From Prosapia bicincta (lineage: Eukaryota; Arthropoda; Insecta; Hemiptera; Cercopidae), in assembly GCA_036971475.1 (NCBI GenBank), contig JBAIZL010000005.1:250819823-250883822 (forward strand): a stretch of DNA of 64,000 nucleotides, written 5' to 3'. Numbering within the stretch: the stretch's first letter is position 1; the number at the start of each line of letters is the position of its first letter. Positions 37,161 through 50,601 of this stretch are shown piece after piece. Made by a program: the position numbers and the translations under genes. The notes beneath the pieces are model-generated. The model searched no databases and was not told the origin of the DNA. It saw nothing but the letters and a program-made list of their open reading frames with translations.

Positions 37161-39790
37161 AATTCATTCAGATGTGCTCATTGCTTTCAGCAACACATAA
37201 ACACAACAGCAATTAAAATCATTCAGATGTGCCCATTGCTTTTAGCAACAACTAAACACAACAACAATTAAATTCATTCAGATGTGCCCATTGCTTTTAG
37301 CATTACTTAAACACAACAACAATTAAATTCTTTCAGATGTGCCCATTGCTTTTAGCAACACTTAAACACAACAACAATTAAATTCTTTCAGATGTGCCCA
37401 TTGCTTTTAGCAACACTTAAACACAACAACAATTAAATTCATTCATTTGCGCCAATTGCTTTTAGCAACAATTAAACACAACAACAATTAAATTCATTCA
37501 GATGTGCCCATTGCTTTCAGCAACACGTAAACACAACAGCAATTAAATTCATTCAGATGTGCCCATTGCTTTTAGCAACACTTAAACACAACAACAATTA
37601 AATTCATTCAGATGTGCCCATTGCTTTTAGCGACACTTAAACACAACAACAATTAAATTCATTCAGATTTGCCCATTGCTTTTAGCGACACTTAAACACA
37701 ACAACAATTAAATTCATTCAGATGTGCCCATTGCTTTTAGCAACACTTAAACACAACAACAACTAAATTCATTCAGATGTGCCCATTGCTTTCAGCAACA
37801 CATAAACACAACAGCAATTAAATTCATTCAGACGTGCCCATTTCTTTTAGCAACACTTAAACACAACAACAATTAAATTCATTCAGACGTGCCCATTACT
37901 TTCAGCAACATATAAACACAACAGCAATTAAATCCATTCAGACGTGCCCATTGTTTTCAGCAACACATAAACACAACAGCAATTAAATTCAATCAGACGT
38001 GCCCATTGCTTTTAGCAACACTTAAACACAACAGCAAATAAAACATTCAGACGTGCCCATTACTTTTAGCAACACTTAAACACAACAACAATTAAACTCA
38101 TTCAGACGTGCTTATTGCTTTTAGCAACACTTAAACACAACAGCAATTAAATTCATTCCGACGTGCCCATTATTTTTAGCAACACTTAAACGCAACAACA
38201 ATTAAATTCATTCAGATGTGCACATTGCTTTTAGCAACACTTAAACACAATAACAATTAAATTCATTCAGATGTGCCCTTTGCTTTTAGCAACACTTAAT
38301 CACAACAACAATTAAATTCATTAAGATGTGCCCATTGCTTTTAGCAACACTTAAACACTACAACAAATAAATTCATTCAGACGTGCCCATTACTTTTAGC
38401 AACACTTAAACACAACAACAATTAAACTCATTCAGACGTGCTTATTGCTTTTAGCAACACTTAAACACAACAGCAATTAAATTCATTCAGACGTGCCCAT
38501 TGCTTTTAGCAACACCTAAATACAACAACATTTAAATTCATTCAGACGTGCCAATTGCTTTCAGCAACACTTAAACACAACAACAATTAAATTCATTCAT
38601 ATGTGCCCATTGCTTTTAGCAACACTTAAACACAACAACAATTAAATTCATTCAGATGTGCCCATTGCTTTCAGCAAACACATAAACACAACAGCAATTT
38701 AATTTATTCAGATGTGCCCATTGCTTTCAGCAACACATAAATACAACAGCAATTAAATTCATTCAGATGTGCCCATTGCTTTTAGCAACACTTAAACACA
38801 ACAACAATTAAATTCATTCACATTTGCCCATTGCTTACAGCAACACTTAAACACAACGACAAAAAAATTCATTCAGACGGGCCCATTGCTCTCAGCAACA
38901 CATAAACATAACAGCAATTAAATTCATTCAGACGTGCCCATTACTTTTAGCAACACTTAAACACATCAACAATTAAATTCATTCAGACGTGCCCATTGCT
39001 TTTAGCAACACTTAAACACAACAACAATTAAATTCATTCAGATGTGCCCATTGCTTTCAGCAACACATAAACACAACAGCAATTAAATTCATTTAGACGT
39101 GCCCATTGCTTTTAGCAACACTTAAACACAACAGCAATTAAATTCATTCCGACGTGCCCATTGCTTTTAGCAACACATAAACACAACAGCAATTAAATAT
39201 ATTCAGACGTGCCCTTTGTTTTCAGAAACACATAAACACAACAGCAATTAAATTCATTCAGACGTGCCCATTCGTTTTAGCAACACTTATCCACAACAAC
39301 AATTAAATTCATTCAGATGTGCCCATTGCTTTCAACAACACATAAACACAACAGCAATTAAATTCATTCAGACGTGCCCATTGCTTTTAGCAACACCTAA
39401 ACACAACAACAATTAAATTCATTCAGACGTGCTCTTTGCTTTCAGAAACACATAAACACAACAGCAAATAAATTCATTCAGACGTGCCCATTGCTTTTAG
39501 CAACACTTAAACACAACAGCAATAAAATTCATTCAGACGTGCCCATTGCTTTTAGCAACACTTAAACACAACAACAATAAACTCATTCAGATGTGCCCAT
39601 TGCTTTTAGCAACACTTAAACACAACAACAATTAAATTCATTCAGATGTGCCCATTGCTTTTAGCAACACTTAAACACAACAACAATTAAATTCATTCAG
39701 ATGTGCCCATTGCTTTTAGCAACACTTAAACACAACAACAATTAAATGCATTCAAATGTGCCCATTGCTTACAGCAACACTTAGACACAA
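37161..39790 (+). repeat. Satellite stretch with relict Block II then Block I order
   Basis: Variants follow Block II order once: CATTTGCGCC at 37,443, TTTTAGCGAC twice near 37,630 and 37,685, AACTAAATTC, CATTTCTTTTAG, CATTACTTTC, TTGTTTTCAG and GCAAATAAAAC about 593 bp after CATTTGCG, close to the 591 bp of Block II unit 3. Then come CATTAAGATG, CACTACAAC, AATACAAC, CGACAAAAAA at 38,857 with GCTCTCAGC, and TTAAACACATC as in Block I. The CACAACGGC monomer is missing. A 1 bp insertion (CAGCAAACACAT near 38,677) and divergent copies (CATTCGTTTTAG near 39,270, CAGAAACAC near 39,225) are private. Confidence 0.76.
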
Positions 39791-42757
39791 CGACAAAAAA
39801 TTCATTCAGACGGGCCCATTGCTCTCAGCAACACATAAACATATCAGCAATTAAATTCATTCAGACGTGCCCATTACTTTTAGCAACACTTAAACACATC
39901 AACAATTAAATTCATTCAGACGTGCCCATTGCTTTTAGCAACACTTAAACACAACAACAATTAAATTCATTCAGATGTGCCCATTACTTTTAGCAACACT
40001 TAAACACAACAACAAATAAATTCATTCTGATGTGCCCATTGCTTTCAGCAACACATAAACACAACAGCAATTAAATTCATTTAGACGTGCCCATTGCTTT
40101 TAGCAACACTTAAACACAACAGCAATTAAATTCATTCCGACGTGCCCATTGCTTTTAGCAACACTTAAACACAACAGCAATTAAATTCATTCAGATGTGC
40201 ACATTGCTTTTAGCAACACTTAAACACAACAACAATTAAATTCATTAAGATGTGAAAATTGCTTTTAGCAACACTTAAACACAACAACAAATAAATTCAT
40301 TCTGATGTGCCCATTGCTTTCAGCAACACATAAACACAACAGCAATTAAATTCATTCAGACGTGTCCATTGCTTTTAGCAACACTTAAACACAACAACAA
40401 TTAAATTCATTTAGATGTGCCCATTGCTTTCAGCAACACATAAACACAACAGCAATTAAATCCATTCAGACGTGCCTATTGTTTTCAGAAACACATAAAC
40501 ACAACAGCAATTAAATTCATTCAGACGTGCCCATTGGTTTTAGCAACACTTAACCACAACAACAATTAAATTCATTCAGATTTGCCCGTTGCTTTAAGCA
40601 ACACATAAACACAACAGCAAATAAATTCATTCCGACGTGCAAATGGGTTTTAGCAACACTTAAACACAACAACAATTAAATTCATTCATATGTGCCCATT
40701 GCTTTCAGCAACACATAAACACAACAGCAAAGAAAATCATTCAGATGTGCCCATTACTTTTAGCAACACTTAATCACAACAACAATTAAATTCATTCAGA
40801 CGTGCTTATTGCTTTTAGCAACACTTAAACACAACAGCAAATAAATTCATTCCGACGTGCAAATGGCTTTTAGCAACACTTGAACACAACAACAATTAAA
40901 TTGATTCAGATGTGCCAATTGCTTTTAGCAACACTTAAACAAACAACAAATAAATTCATTCAGATATGCCCATTGCTTTCAGCAACACATAAACACAACA
41001 GCAATTAAATTCATTCAGATGTGCCCATTGCTTTTAGCAACACTTAAACACAACAACAATTAAATTCATTCAGATGTGCCCATTGCTTTTAGCAACAATT
41101 AAACACAACAACAATTAAATTCATTCAGACGTGCCCATTGCTTTCAGCAACACATAAACACAACAGCAATTAAATTCATTCAGACGTGCCTATTGCTTTT
41201 AGCAACACTTACACACGACGACAATTAAATTCATTCAGATGTGCCCATTTCTTTCAGCAACACATAAACACAACAGCAATTAAGATCATTCAGACGTGCC
41301 CATTGCTTTTAGCAACACTTAAACACAACAACAATTAAATTCATTCAGACATGCCCATTGCTTTTAGCAACACTTAAACACAACAACAATTAAATTCATT
41401 CAGACGTGCCCATTACTTTCAACAACACCTAAACACAACAGCAATTAAATCCATTCAGACGTGCCCATTCTTTTCAGCAACACATAAACACAACAGCAAT
41501 TAAATTCATTCAGACGTGCCCATTGCTTTTAGCAACACTTAAACACAAGAACAATTAAATTCATTCAGATGTGCCCATTGCTTTTAGCAACACTTAAACA
41601 CAACAACAATTAAATTCATTCAGATGTGCCCATTGCTTTTAGCAACACTTAAACACAACAACAATTAAATTCATTCAGATGTGCCCATTGCTTTTAGCAA
41701 CACTTAATCTCAACAACAATTAAATTCATTCAGATGTGCCCATTGCTTTTAGCAACACTTAAACACATCAACAATTAAATTCATTCAGATGTACCCATTG
41801 CTTTTAGCAACACTTAAACACAACAACAATTAAATTCATTCATTTGCGCCCATTGCTTTTAGCAACACTTAAACACAACAACAATTAAATTCTTTCAGAT
41901 GTGCCCATTGCTTTTAGCAACATTTAAACACAACAACAATTAAATTCATTCAGATGTGCCCATTGCTTTCAGCAACACATAAACACAACAGCAATTAAAT
42001 TCATTCAGACGTGCCCATTGCTTTTAGCAACACCTAAACACAACAACAATTAAATTCATTCAGACGTGCCCATTACTTTCAGCAACACATAAACACAACA
42101 GCAATTATATCCATTCAGACGTGCCAATTGTTTTCAGCAACACATAAACACAACAGCAATTAAATTCATTCAGACGTGCCCATTGCTTTTAGCAACACTT
42201 AAACACAACACCAATTAAATTCATTCAGATGTGCCCATTGCTTTCAGCAACACATAAACACAACAGCAATTAAATTCATTCAGATGTGCCCATTGCTTTT
42301 AGCAACACTTAAACACAACAACAATTAAATTCATTCAGATGTGGCCATTGCTTTTAGCAACAATTAAACACAACAACAATTGAATTCATTCAGACGTGCC
42401 CATTGCTTTCAGCAACACATAAACACAACAGCAATTAAATTCATTCAGCGTGCCTATTGCTTTTAGCAACACTTACACACGACGACAATTAAATTCATTC
42501 AGATGTGCCCATTGCTTTCAGCAACACATAAACACAACAGCAATTAAATTCATTCAGACGTGCCCATTGCTTTTAGCAACACTTAAACACAACAACAATT
42601 AAATTCATTCAGACATGCCCATTGCTTTTAGCAACACTTAAACACAACAACAATTATATTCATTCAGACGTGCCCATTACTTTCAGCAACACATAAACAC
42701 AACAGCAATTAATTCCATTCAGACGTGCCCATTCTTTTCAGCAACACATAAACACAA
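39791..42757 (+). repeat. Block V, HOR unit 1 (2967 bp)
   Basis: The unit starts at CGACAAAAAA (39,791) with GCTCTCAGC and CATATCAGC. It carries CATTCTGATG at about 40,026 and 40,301, CCCGTTGCTTTAAGC at 40,585, the odd GTGCAAATGG monomers at 40,641 and 40,861, CACACGACGAC near 41,213, ACAAGAAC at 41,545, CATTTGCGCC at 41,841, AATTATATCC near 42,105 and GTGGCCATTGC near 42,340. CATTTGCG is 917 bp before the next unit start, a distance kept in three units. Confidence 0.85.
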
Positions 42758-45614
42758 CGACAAAAAATTCATTCAGACGGGCCCATTGCTCTCAGCAACA
42801 CATAAACATATCAGCAATTAAATTCATTCAGACGTGCCCATTACTTTTAGCAACACTTAAACACATCAACAATTAAATTCATTCAGACGTGCCCATTGCT
42901 TTTAGCAACACTTAAACACAACAACAATTAAATTCATTCAGATGTGCCCATTACTTTTAGCAACACTTAAACACAACAACAAATAAATTCATTCTGATGT
43001 GCCCATTGCTTTCAGAAACACATAAACACAACAGCAATTAAATTCATTTAGACGTGCCCATTGCTTTTAGCAACACTTAAACACAACAGCAATTAAATTC
43101 ATTCAGATGTGCACATTGCTTTTAGCAACACTTAAACACAACAACAATTAAATTCATTAAGATGTGCAAATTGCTTTTAGCAACACATAAACACAACAGC
43201 AATTAAATTCATTCAGACGTGCCTATTGCTTTTAGCAACACTTACACACGACGACAATTAAATTCATTCAGATGTGCCCGTTGCTTTAAGCAACACATAA
43301 ACACAACAGCAAATAAATTCATTCCGACGTGCAAATGGCTTTTAGCAACACTTAAACACAACAACAATTAAATTCATTCAGATGTGCCCATTGCTTTCAG
43401 CAACACATAAACACAACAGCAAAGAAAATCATTCAGATGTGCCCATTACTTTTAGCAACACTTAAACATAACAACAATTAAATTCATTCAGACGTGCTTA
43501 TTGCTTTTAGCAACACTTAAACACAACAGCAAATAAATTCATTCGGACGTGCAAATGGCTTTTAGCAACACTTGAACACAACAACAATTAAATTGATTCA
43601 GATGTGCCAATTGCTTTTAGCAACACTTAAACACAACAACAAATAAATTCATTCAGATATGCCCATTGCTTTCAGCAACACATAAACACAACAGCAATTA
43701 AATTCATTCAGATGTGCCCATTGCTTTTAGCAACACTTAAACACAACAACAAATAAATTCATTAAGATGTGAAAATTGCTTTTAGCAACACTTAAACACA
43801 ACAACAAATAAATTCATTCTGATGTGCCCATTGCTTTCAGCAACACATAAACACAACAGCAATTAAATTCATTCAGACGTGTCCATTGCTTTTAGCAACA
43901 CTTAAACACAACAACAATTAAATTCATTTAGATGTGCCCATTGCTTTCAGCAACACATAAACACAACAGCAATTAAATCCATTCAGACGTGCCCATGGTT
44001 TTCAGAAACACATAAACACAACAGCAATTAAATTCATTCAGACGTGCCCATTGGTTTTAGCAACACTTAACCACAACAACAATTAAAATCATTCAGATGT
44101 GCCCGTTGCTTTAAGCAACACATAAACACAACAGCAAATAAATTCATTCCGACGTGCAAATGGGTTTTAGCAACACTTAAACACAACAACAATTAAATTC
44201 ATTCATATGTGCCCATTGCTTTCAGCAACACATAAACACAACAGCAAAGAAAATCATTCAGATGTACCCATTACTTTTAGCAACACTTAAACACAACAAC
44301 AATTAAATTCATTCAGACGTGCTTATTGCTTTTAGCAACACTTAAACACAACAGCAAATAAATTCATTCCGACGTGCAAATGGCTTTTAGCAACACTTGA
44401 ACACAACAACAATTAAATTGATTCAGATGTGCCAATTGCTTTTAGCAACACTTAAACAAACAACAAATAAATTCATTCAGATATGCCCATTGCTTTCAGC
44501 AACACATAAACACAACAGCAATTAAATTCATTCAGATGTGCCCATTGCTTTTAGCAACACTTAAACACAACAACAATTAAATTCATTCAGATGTGCCCAT
44601 TGCTTTTAGCAACACTTAAACACATCAACAATTAAATTCATTCAGATGTACCCATTGCTTTTAGCAACACTTAAACACAACAACAATTAAATTCATTCAT
44701 TTGCGCCCATTGCTTTTAGCAACACTTAAACACAACAACAATTAAATTCTTTCAGATGTGCCCATTGCTTTTAGCAACACTTAAACACAACAACAATTAA
44801 ATTCATTCAGATGTGCCCATTGCTTTCAGCAACACATAAACACAACAGCAATTAAATTCATTCAGACGTGCCCATTGCTTTTAGCAACACCTAAACACAA
44901 CAACAATTAAATTCATTCAGACGTGCCCATTACTTTCAGCAACACATATACACAACAGCAATTATATCCATTCAGACGTGCCAATTGTTTTCAGCAACAC
45001 ATAAACACAACAGCAATTAAATTCATTCAGACGTGCCCATTGCTTTTAGCAACACTTAAACACAACAACAATTAAATTCATTCAGATGTGCCCATTGCTT
45101 TCAGCAACACATAAACACAAAAGCAATTAAATTCATTCAGATGTGCCCATTTCTTTTAGCAACACTTAAACACAACAACAATTAAATTCATTCAGATGTG
45201 GCCATTGCTTTTAGCAACAATTAAACACAACAACAATTGAATTCATTCAGACGTGCCCATTGCTTTCAGCAACACATAAACACAACAGCAATTAAATTCA
45301 TTCAGCGTGCCTATTGCTTTTAGCAACACTTACACACGACGACAATTAAATTCATTCAGATGTGCCCATTGCTTTCAGCAACACATAAACACAACAGCAA
45401 TTAAATTCATTCAGACGTGCCCATTGCTTTTAGCAACACTTAAACACAACAACAATTAAATTCATTCAGACATGCCCATTGCTTTTAGCAACACTTAAAC
45501 ACAACAACAATTATATTCCTTCAGACGTGCCCATTACTTTCAGCAACACATAAACACAACAGCAATTAATTCCATTCAGACGTGCCCATTCTTTTCAGCA
45601 ACACATAAACACAA
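42758..45614 (+). repeat. Block V, HOR unit 2 (2857 bp) with internal 825-bp duplication
   Basis: CGACAAAAAA at 42,758 and CATTTGCGCC at 44,698 define the unit. CCCGTTGC (43,277 and 44,102) and both GTGCAAATGG monomers (43,333/43,553 and 44,158/44,378) are duplicated at exactly 825 bp, 15 monomers. The first copy follows directly on a CACACGACGAC monomer, while the second has the flanks seen in unit 1, so the second looks original in position. ACAAGAAC monomers present in unit 1 are missing. Confidence 0.84.
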
Positions 45615-47371
45615 CGACAAAAAATTCATTCAGACGGGCCCATTGCTCTCAGCAACACATAAACATATCAGCAATTAAATTCATTCAGACGTGCCCATTA
45701 CTTTTAGCAACACTTAAACACAACAACAATTAAATTCATTCAGATGTGCCCATTACTTTTAGCAACACTTAAACACAACAACAAATAAATTCATTCTGAT
45801 GTGCCCATTGCTTTCAGAAACACATAAACACAACAGCAATTAAATTCATTTAGACGTGCCCATTGCTTTTAGCAACACTTAAACACAACAGCAATTAAAT
45901 TCATTCAGATGTGCACATTGCTTTTAGCAACACTTAAACACAACAACAATTAAATTCATTAAGATGTGCAAATTGCTTTTAGCAACACATAAACACAACA
46001 GCAATTAAATTCATTCAGACGTGCCTATTGCTTTTAGCAACACTTACACACGACGACAATTAAATTCATTCAGATGTGCCCATTTCTTTCAGCAACACAT
46101 AAACACAACAGCAATTAAGATCACTCAGACGTGCCCATTGCTTTTAGCAACACTAAACACAACAACAATTAAATTCATTCAGATGTGCCCATTGCTTTTA
46201 GCAACACTTAAACACAACAACAATTAAATTCATTCAGATGTGCCCATTGCTTTTAGCAACACTTAAACACAACAACAATTAAATTCATTCAGATGTGCCC
46301 ATTGCTTTTAGCAACACTTAATCACAACAACAATTAAATTCATTCAGATGTGCCCATTGCTTTTAGCAACACTTAAACACATCAAAAATTAAATTCATTC
46401 AGATGTACCCATTGCTTTTAGCAACACTTAAACACAACAACAATTAAATTCATTCATTTGCGCCCATTGCTTTTAGCAACACTTAAACACAACAACAATT
46501 AAATTCTTTCAGATGTGACCATTGCTTTTAGCAACACTTAAACACAACAACAATTAAATTCATTCAGATGTGCCCATTGCTTTCAGCAACACATAAACAC
46601 AACAGCAATTAAATTCATTCAGACGTGCCCATTGCTTTTAGCAACACCTAAACACAACAACAATTAAATTTATTCAGACGTGCCCATTATTTTCAGCAAC
46701 ACATAAACACAACAGCAATTATATCCATTCAGACGTGCCAATTGTTTTCAGCAACACATAAACACAACAGCAATTAAATTCATTCAGACGAGCCCATTGC
46801 TTTTAGCAACACTTAAACACAACAACAATTAAATTCATTCAGATGTGCCCATTGCTTTCAGCAACACATAAACACAACAGCAATTAAATTCATTCAGATG
46901 TGCCCATTGCTTTTAGCAACACTTAAACACAACAACAATTAAATTCATTCAGATGTGGCCATTGCTTTTAGCAACAATTAAACACAACAACAATTGAATT
47001 CATTCAGACGTGCCCATTGCTTTCAGCAACACATAAACACAACAGCAATTAAATTCATTCAGCGTGCCTATTGCTTTTAGCAACACTTACACACGACGAC
47101 AATTAAATTCATTCAGATGTGCCCATTGCTTTCAGCAACACATAAACACAACAGCAATTAAATTCATTCAGACGTGCCCATTGCTTTTAGCAACACTTAA
47201 ACACAACAACAATTAAACTCATTCAGACATGCCCATTGCTTTTAGCAACACTTAAACACAACAACAATTATATTCATTCAGACGTGCCCATTACTTTCAG
47301 CAACACATAAACACAACAGCAATTAATTCCATTCAGACGTGCCCATTCTTTTCAGCAACACATAAACACAA
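45615..47371 (+). repeat. Block V, HOR unit 3 (1757 bp, deletion derivative)
   Basis: CGACAAAAAA at 45,615 and CATTTGCGCC at 46,455 keep the Block V ends, and the 917 bp from CATTTGCG to the next start is intact. The unit is exactly 1,100 bp (20 monomers) shorter than unit 2, because all GTGCAAATGG and CCCGTTGC monomers are gone. The CATTCTGATG monomer near 45,794 is followed within a few copies by TGCAAATTGC and then the CACACGACGAC monomer near 46,050. A short monomer ACACTAAACAC near 46,152 is private. Confidence 0.86.
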
Positions 47372-50300
47372 CGACAAAAAATTCATTCAGACGGGCCCAT
47401 TGCTCTCAGCAACACATAAACATATCAGCAATTAAATTCATTCAGACGTGCCCATTACTTTTAGCAACACTTAAACACATCAACAATTAAATTCATTCAG
47501 ACGTGCCCATTGCTTTTAGCAACACTTAAACACAACAACAATTAAATTCATTCAGATGTGCCCATTACTTTTAGCAACACTTAAACACAACAACAAATAA
47601 ATTCATTCTGATGTGCCCATTGCTTTCAGAAACAAATAAACACAACAGCAATTAAATTCATTTAGACGTGCCCATTGCTTTTAGCAACACTTAAACACAA
47701 CAGCAATTAAATTCAATCAGATGTGCACATTGCTTTTAGCAACACTTAAACACAACAACAATTAAATTCATTCAGATGTGCCCATTGCTTTTAGCAACAC
47801 TTAATCACAACAACAATTAAATTCATTCAGATGTGCCCATTGCTTTTAGCAACACTTCAACACATCAACAATTAAATTCATTCAGATGTACCCATTGCTT
47901 TTAGCAACACTTAAACACAACAACAATTAAATTCATTCATTTGCGCCAATTGCTTTTAGCAACACTTAAACACAACAACAATTAAATTCATTCAGATGTG
48001 CCCATTGCTTTCAGCAACACATAAACACAACAGCAATTAAATTCATTCAGACGTGCCCATTGCTTTTAGCAACACCTAAACACAACAACAATTAAATTCA
48101 TTCAGACGTGCCCATTACTTTCAGCAACACATAAACACAACAGCAATTATATCCATTCAGACGTGCCAATTGTTTTCAGCAACACATAAACACAACAGCA
48201 ATTAAATTCATTCAGACGTGCCCATTGCTTTTAGCAACACTTAAACACAACAACAATTAAATTCATTCAGATGCGCCCATTGCTTTCAGCAACACATAAA
48301 CACAACAGCAATTAAATTCATTCAGATGTGCTCATTGCTTTTAGCAACACTTAAACACAACAACAATTAAATTCATTCAGATGTGGCCATTGCTTTTAGC
48401 AACAATTAAACACAACAACAATTGAATTCATTCAGACGTGCCCATTGCTTTCAGCAACACATAAACACAACAGCAATTAAATTCATTCAGACGTGCCCAT
48501 TGCTTTTAGCAACACTTAAACACAACAACAATTAAATTCATTCAGACATGCCCATTCCTTTTAGCAACACTTAAACACAACAACAATTAAATTCATTCAG
48601 ACGTGCCCATTACTTTCAGCAACACATAAACACAACAGCAATTAATTCCATTCAGACGTGCCCATTCTTTTCAGCAACACATAAACACAACAGCAATTAA
48701 ATTCATTCAGACGTGCCCATTGCTTTTAGCAACACTTAAACACAACAACAATTAAATTCATTCAGATGTGCCCATTGCTTTCAGCAACACATAAACACAA
48801 CAGCAATTAAATTCATTCAGATGTGCCCATTGCTTTTAGCAACACTTAAACACAACAACAATTAAATTCATTCAGATGTGGCCATTGCTTTTAGCAACAA
48901 TTAAACACAACAACAATTGAATTCATTCAGACGTGCCCATTGCTTTCAGCAACACATAAACACAACAGCAATTAAATTCATTCAGCGTGCCTATTGCTTT
49001 TAGCAACACTTACACACGACGACAATTAAATTCATTCAGATGTGCCCATTGCTTTCAGCAACACATAAACACAACAACAATTAAATTCATTCAGATGTGC
49101 ATATTGCTTTTAGCAACACTTAAACGCAACAACAATTAAATTCATTCAGATGTGCACATTGCTTTTAGCAACACTTAAACACAACAACAATTAAATTCAT
49201 TCAGACGTGCCCATTACTTTTAGCAACACTTAAACACAACAACAATTAAATTCATTCAGACGTGCCCATTGCTTTTAGCAGCACTTAAACACAACAACAA
49301 TTAAATTCATTCAGATGTTTCCATTGCTTTCAGCAACACATAAACACAACAGCAATTAAATTCATTCAGACGTGCTTATTGCTTTTAGCAACACTTAAAC
49401 ACAACAGCAATTAAATTCATTCCGACGTGCCCATTGCTTTTAGCAACACTTAAACACAACAACAATTAAATTCATTCAGATGTGCCCATTGCTTTCAGCA
49501 ACACATAGACACAACAGCAATTAAATTCATTCAGTTGTGCCCATTGCTTTTAGCAACACTTAAACACAACAACAATTAAATTCATTCAGTTGTGCCCATT
49601 GCTTTTAGCAACACTTAAACACAACAACAATTAAATTCATTCAGACGTGCCCATTGCTTTCAGCAACACATAAACACAACAGCAATTAAATTCATTCAGA
49701 CGTGCCTATTGCTTTTAGCAACACTTAAACGCAACAACAATTAAATTCATTCAGACATGCCCATTGCTTTTAGCAACACTTAAACACAACAACAATTAAA
49801 TTCATTCAGACGTGCCCATTACTTTCAGCAACACCTAAACACAACAGCAATTAAATCCATTCAGACGTGCCCATTCTTTTCAGCAACACATAAACACAAC
49901 AGCAATTAAATTCATTCAGACGTGCCCATTGCTTTTAGCAACACTTAAACACAAGAACAATTAAATTCATTCAGATGTGCCCATTGCTTTTAGCAACACT
50001 TAAACACAACAACAATTAAATTCATTCAGATGTGCCCATTGCTTTTAGCAACACTTAAACACAACAACAATTAAATTCATACAGATGTGCCCATTTCTTT
50101 TAGCAACACATAATCACAACAACAATTAAATTCATTCAGATGTGCCCATTGCTTTTAGCAACACTTAAACACATCAACAATTATATTCATTCAGATGTAC
50201 CCATTGCTTTTAGCAACACTTAAACACAACAACAATTAAATTCATTCATTTACGCCCATTGCTTTTAGCAACACTTAAACACAACAACAATTAAATTCAT

Positions 50301-50601
50301 TCAGACGTGCCCATTACTTTCAGCAACACATAAACACAACAGCAATTATATCCATTCAGACGTGCCAATTGTTTTCAGCAACACATAAACACAAAAGCAA
50401 TTAAATTCATCCAGACGTGCCCATTGCTTTTAGCAACACTTAAAAACAACAGCAATTAAATTCATTCCGATGTGGCCATTGCTTTTAGCAACAATTAAAC
50501 ACAACAACAATTAAATTCATTCAGACTTGCCCATTGCTTTCAGCAACACATAAACACAACAGCAATTAAATTCATTCAGACGTGCCTATTGCTTTTAGCA
50601 A
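47372..50601 (+). repeat. Block V, HOR unit 4 (divergent)
   Basis: CGACAAAAAA at 47,372 and CATTTGCGCC at 47,938 begin the unit, but only about 566 bp separate them. GTGGCCATTGC occurs near 48,383, 48,880 and 50,473; the first two flank a local duplication of about 0.5 kb. From 49,500 on come CAGTTGTGCC, TAAACGCAAC (49,728), CACCTAAAC, ATTCTTTTCAG, ACAAGAAC (49,951) and CATTTACGCC (50,247), the order seen in unit 1 near 41.4-41.8 kb, with the same 296 bp from ACAAGAAC to CATTT. Confidence 0.8.

Noticed and set aside
46021..46227. A 68-codon open frame starting at GTG on the + strand.
   Set aside because: It is satellite monomers read through, with repeated peptide words matching the repeats. 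It is open only because the CACACGACGAC variant removes one TAA and a short monomer near 46,152 shifts the frame. It lacks an ATG start, and equivalent copies elsewhere are closed. As 55 is not divisible by 3, a stop in the monomer reaches all three frames within 165 bp, so the array cannot encode a repeat protein.
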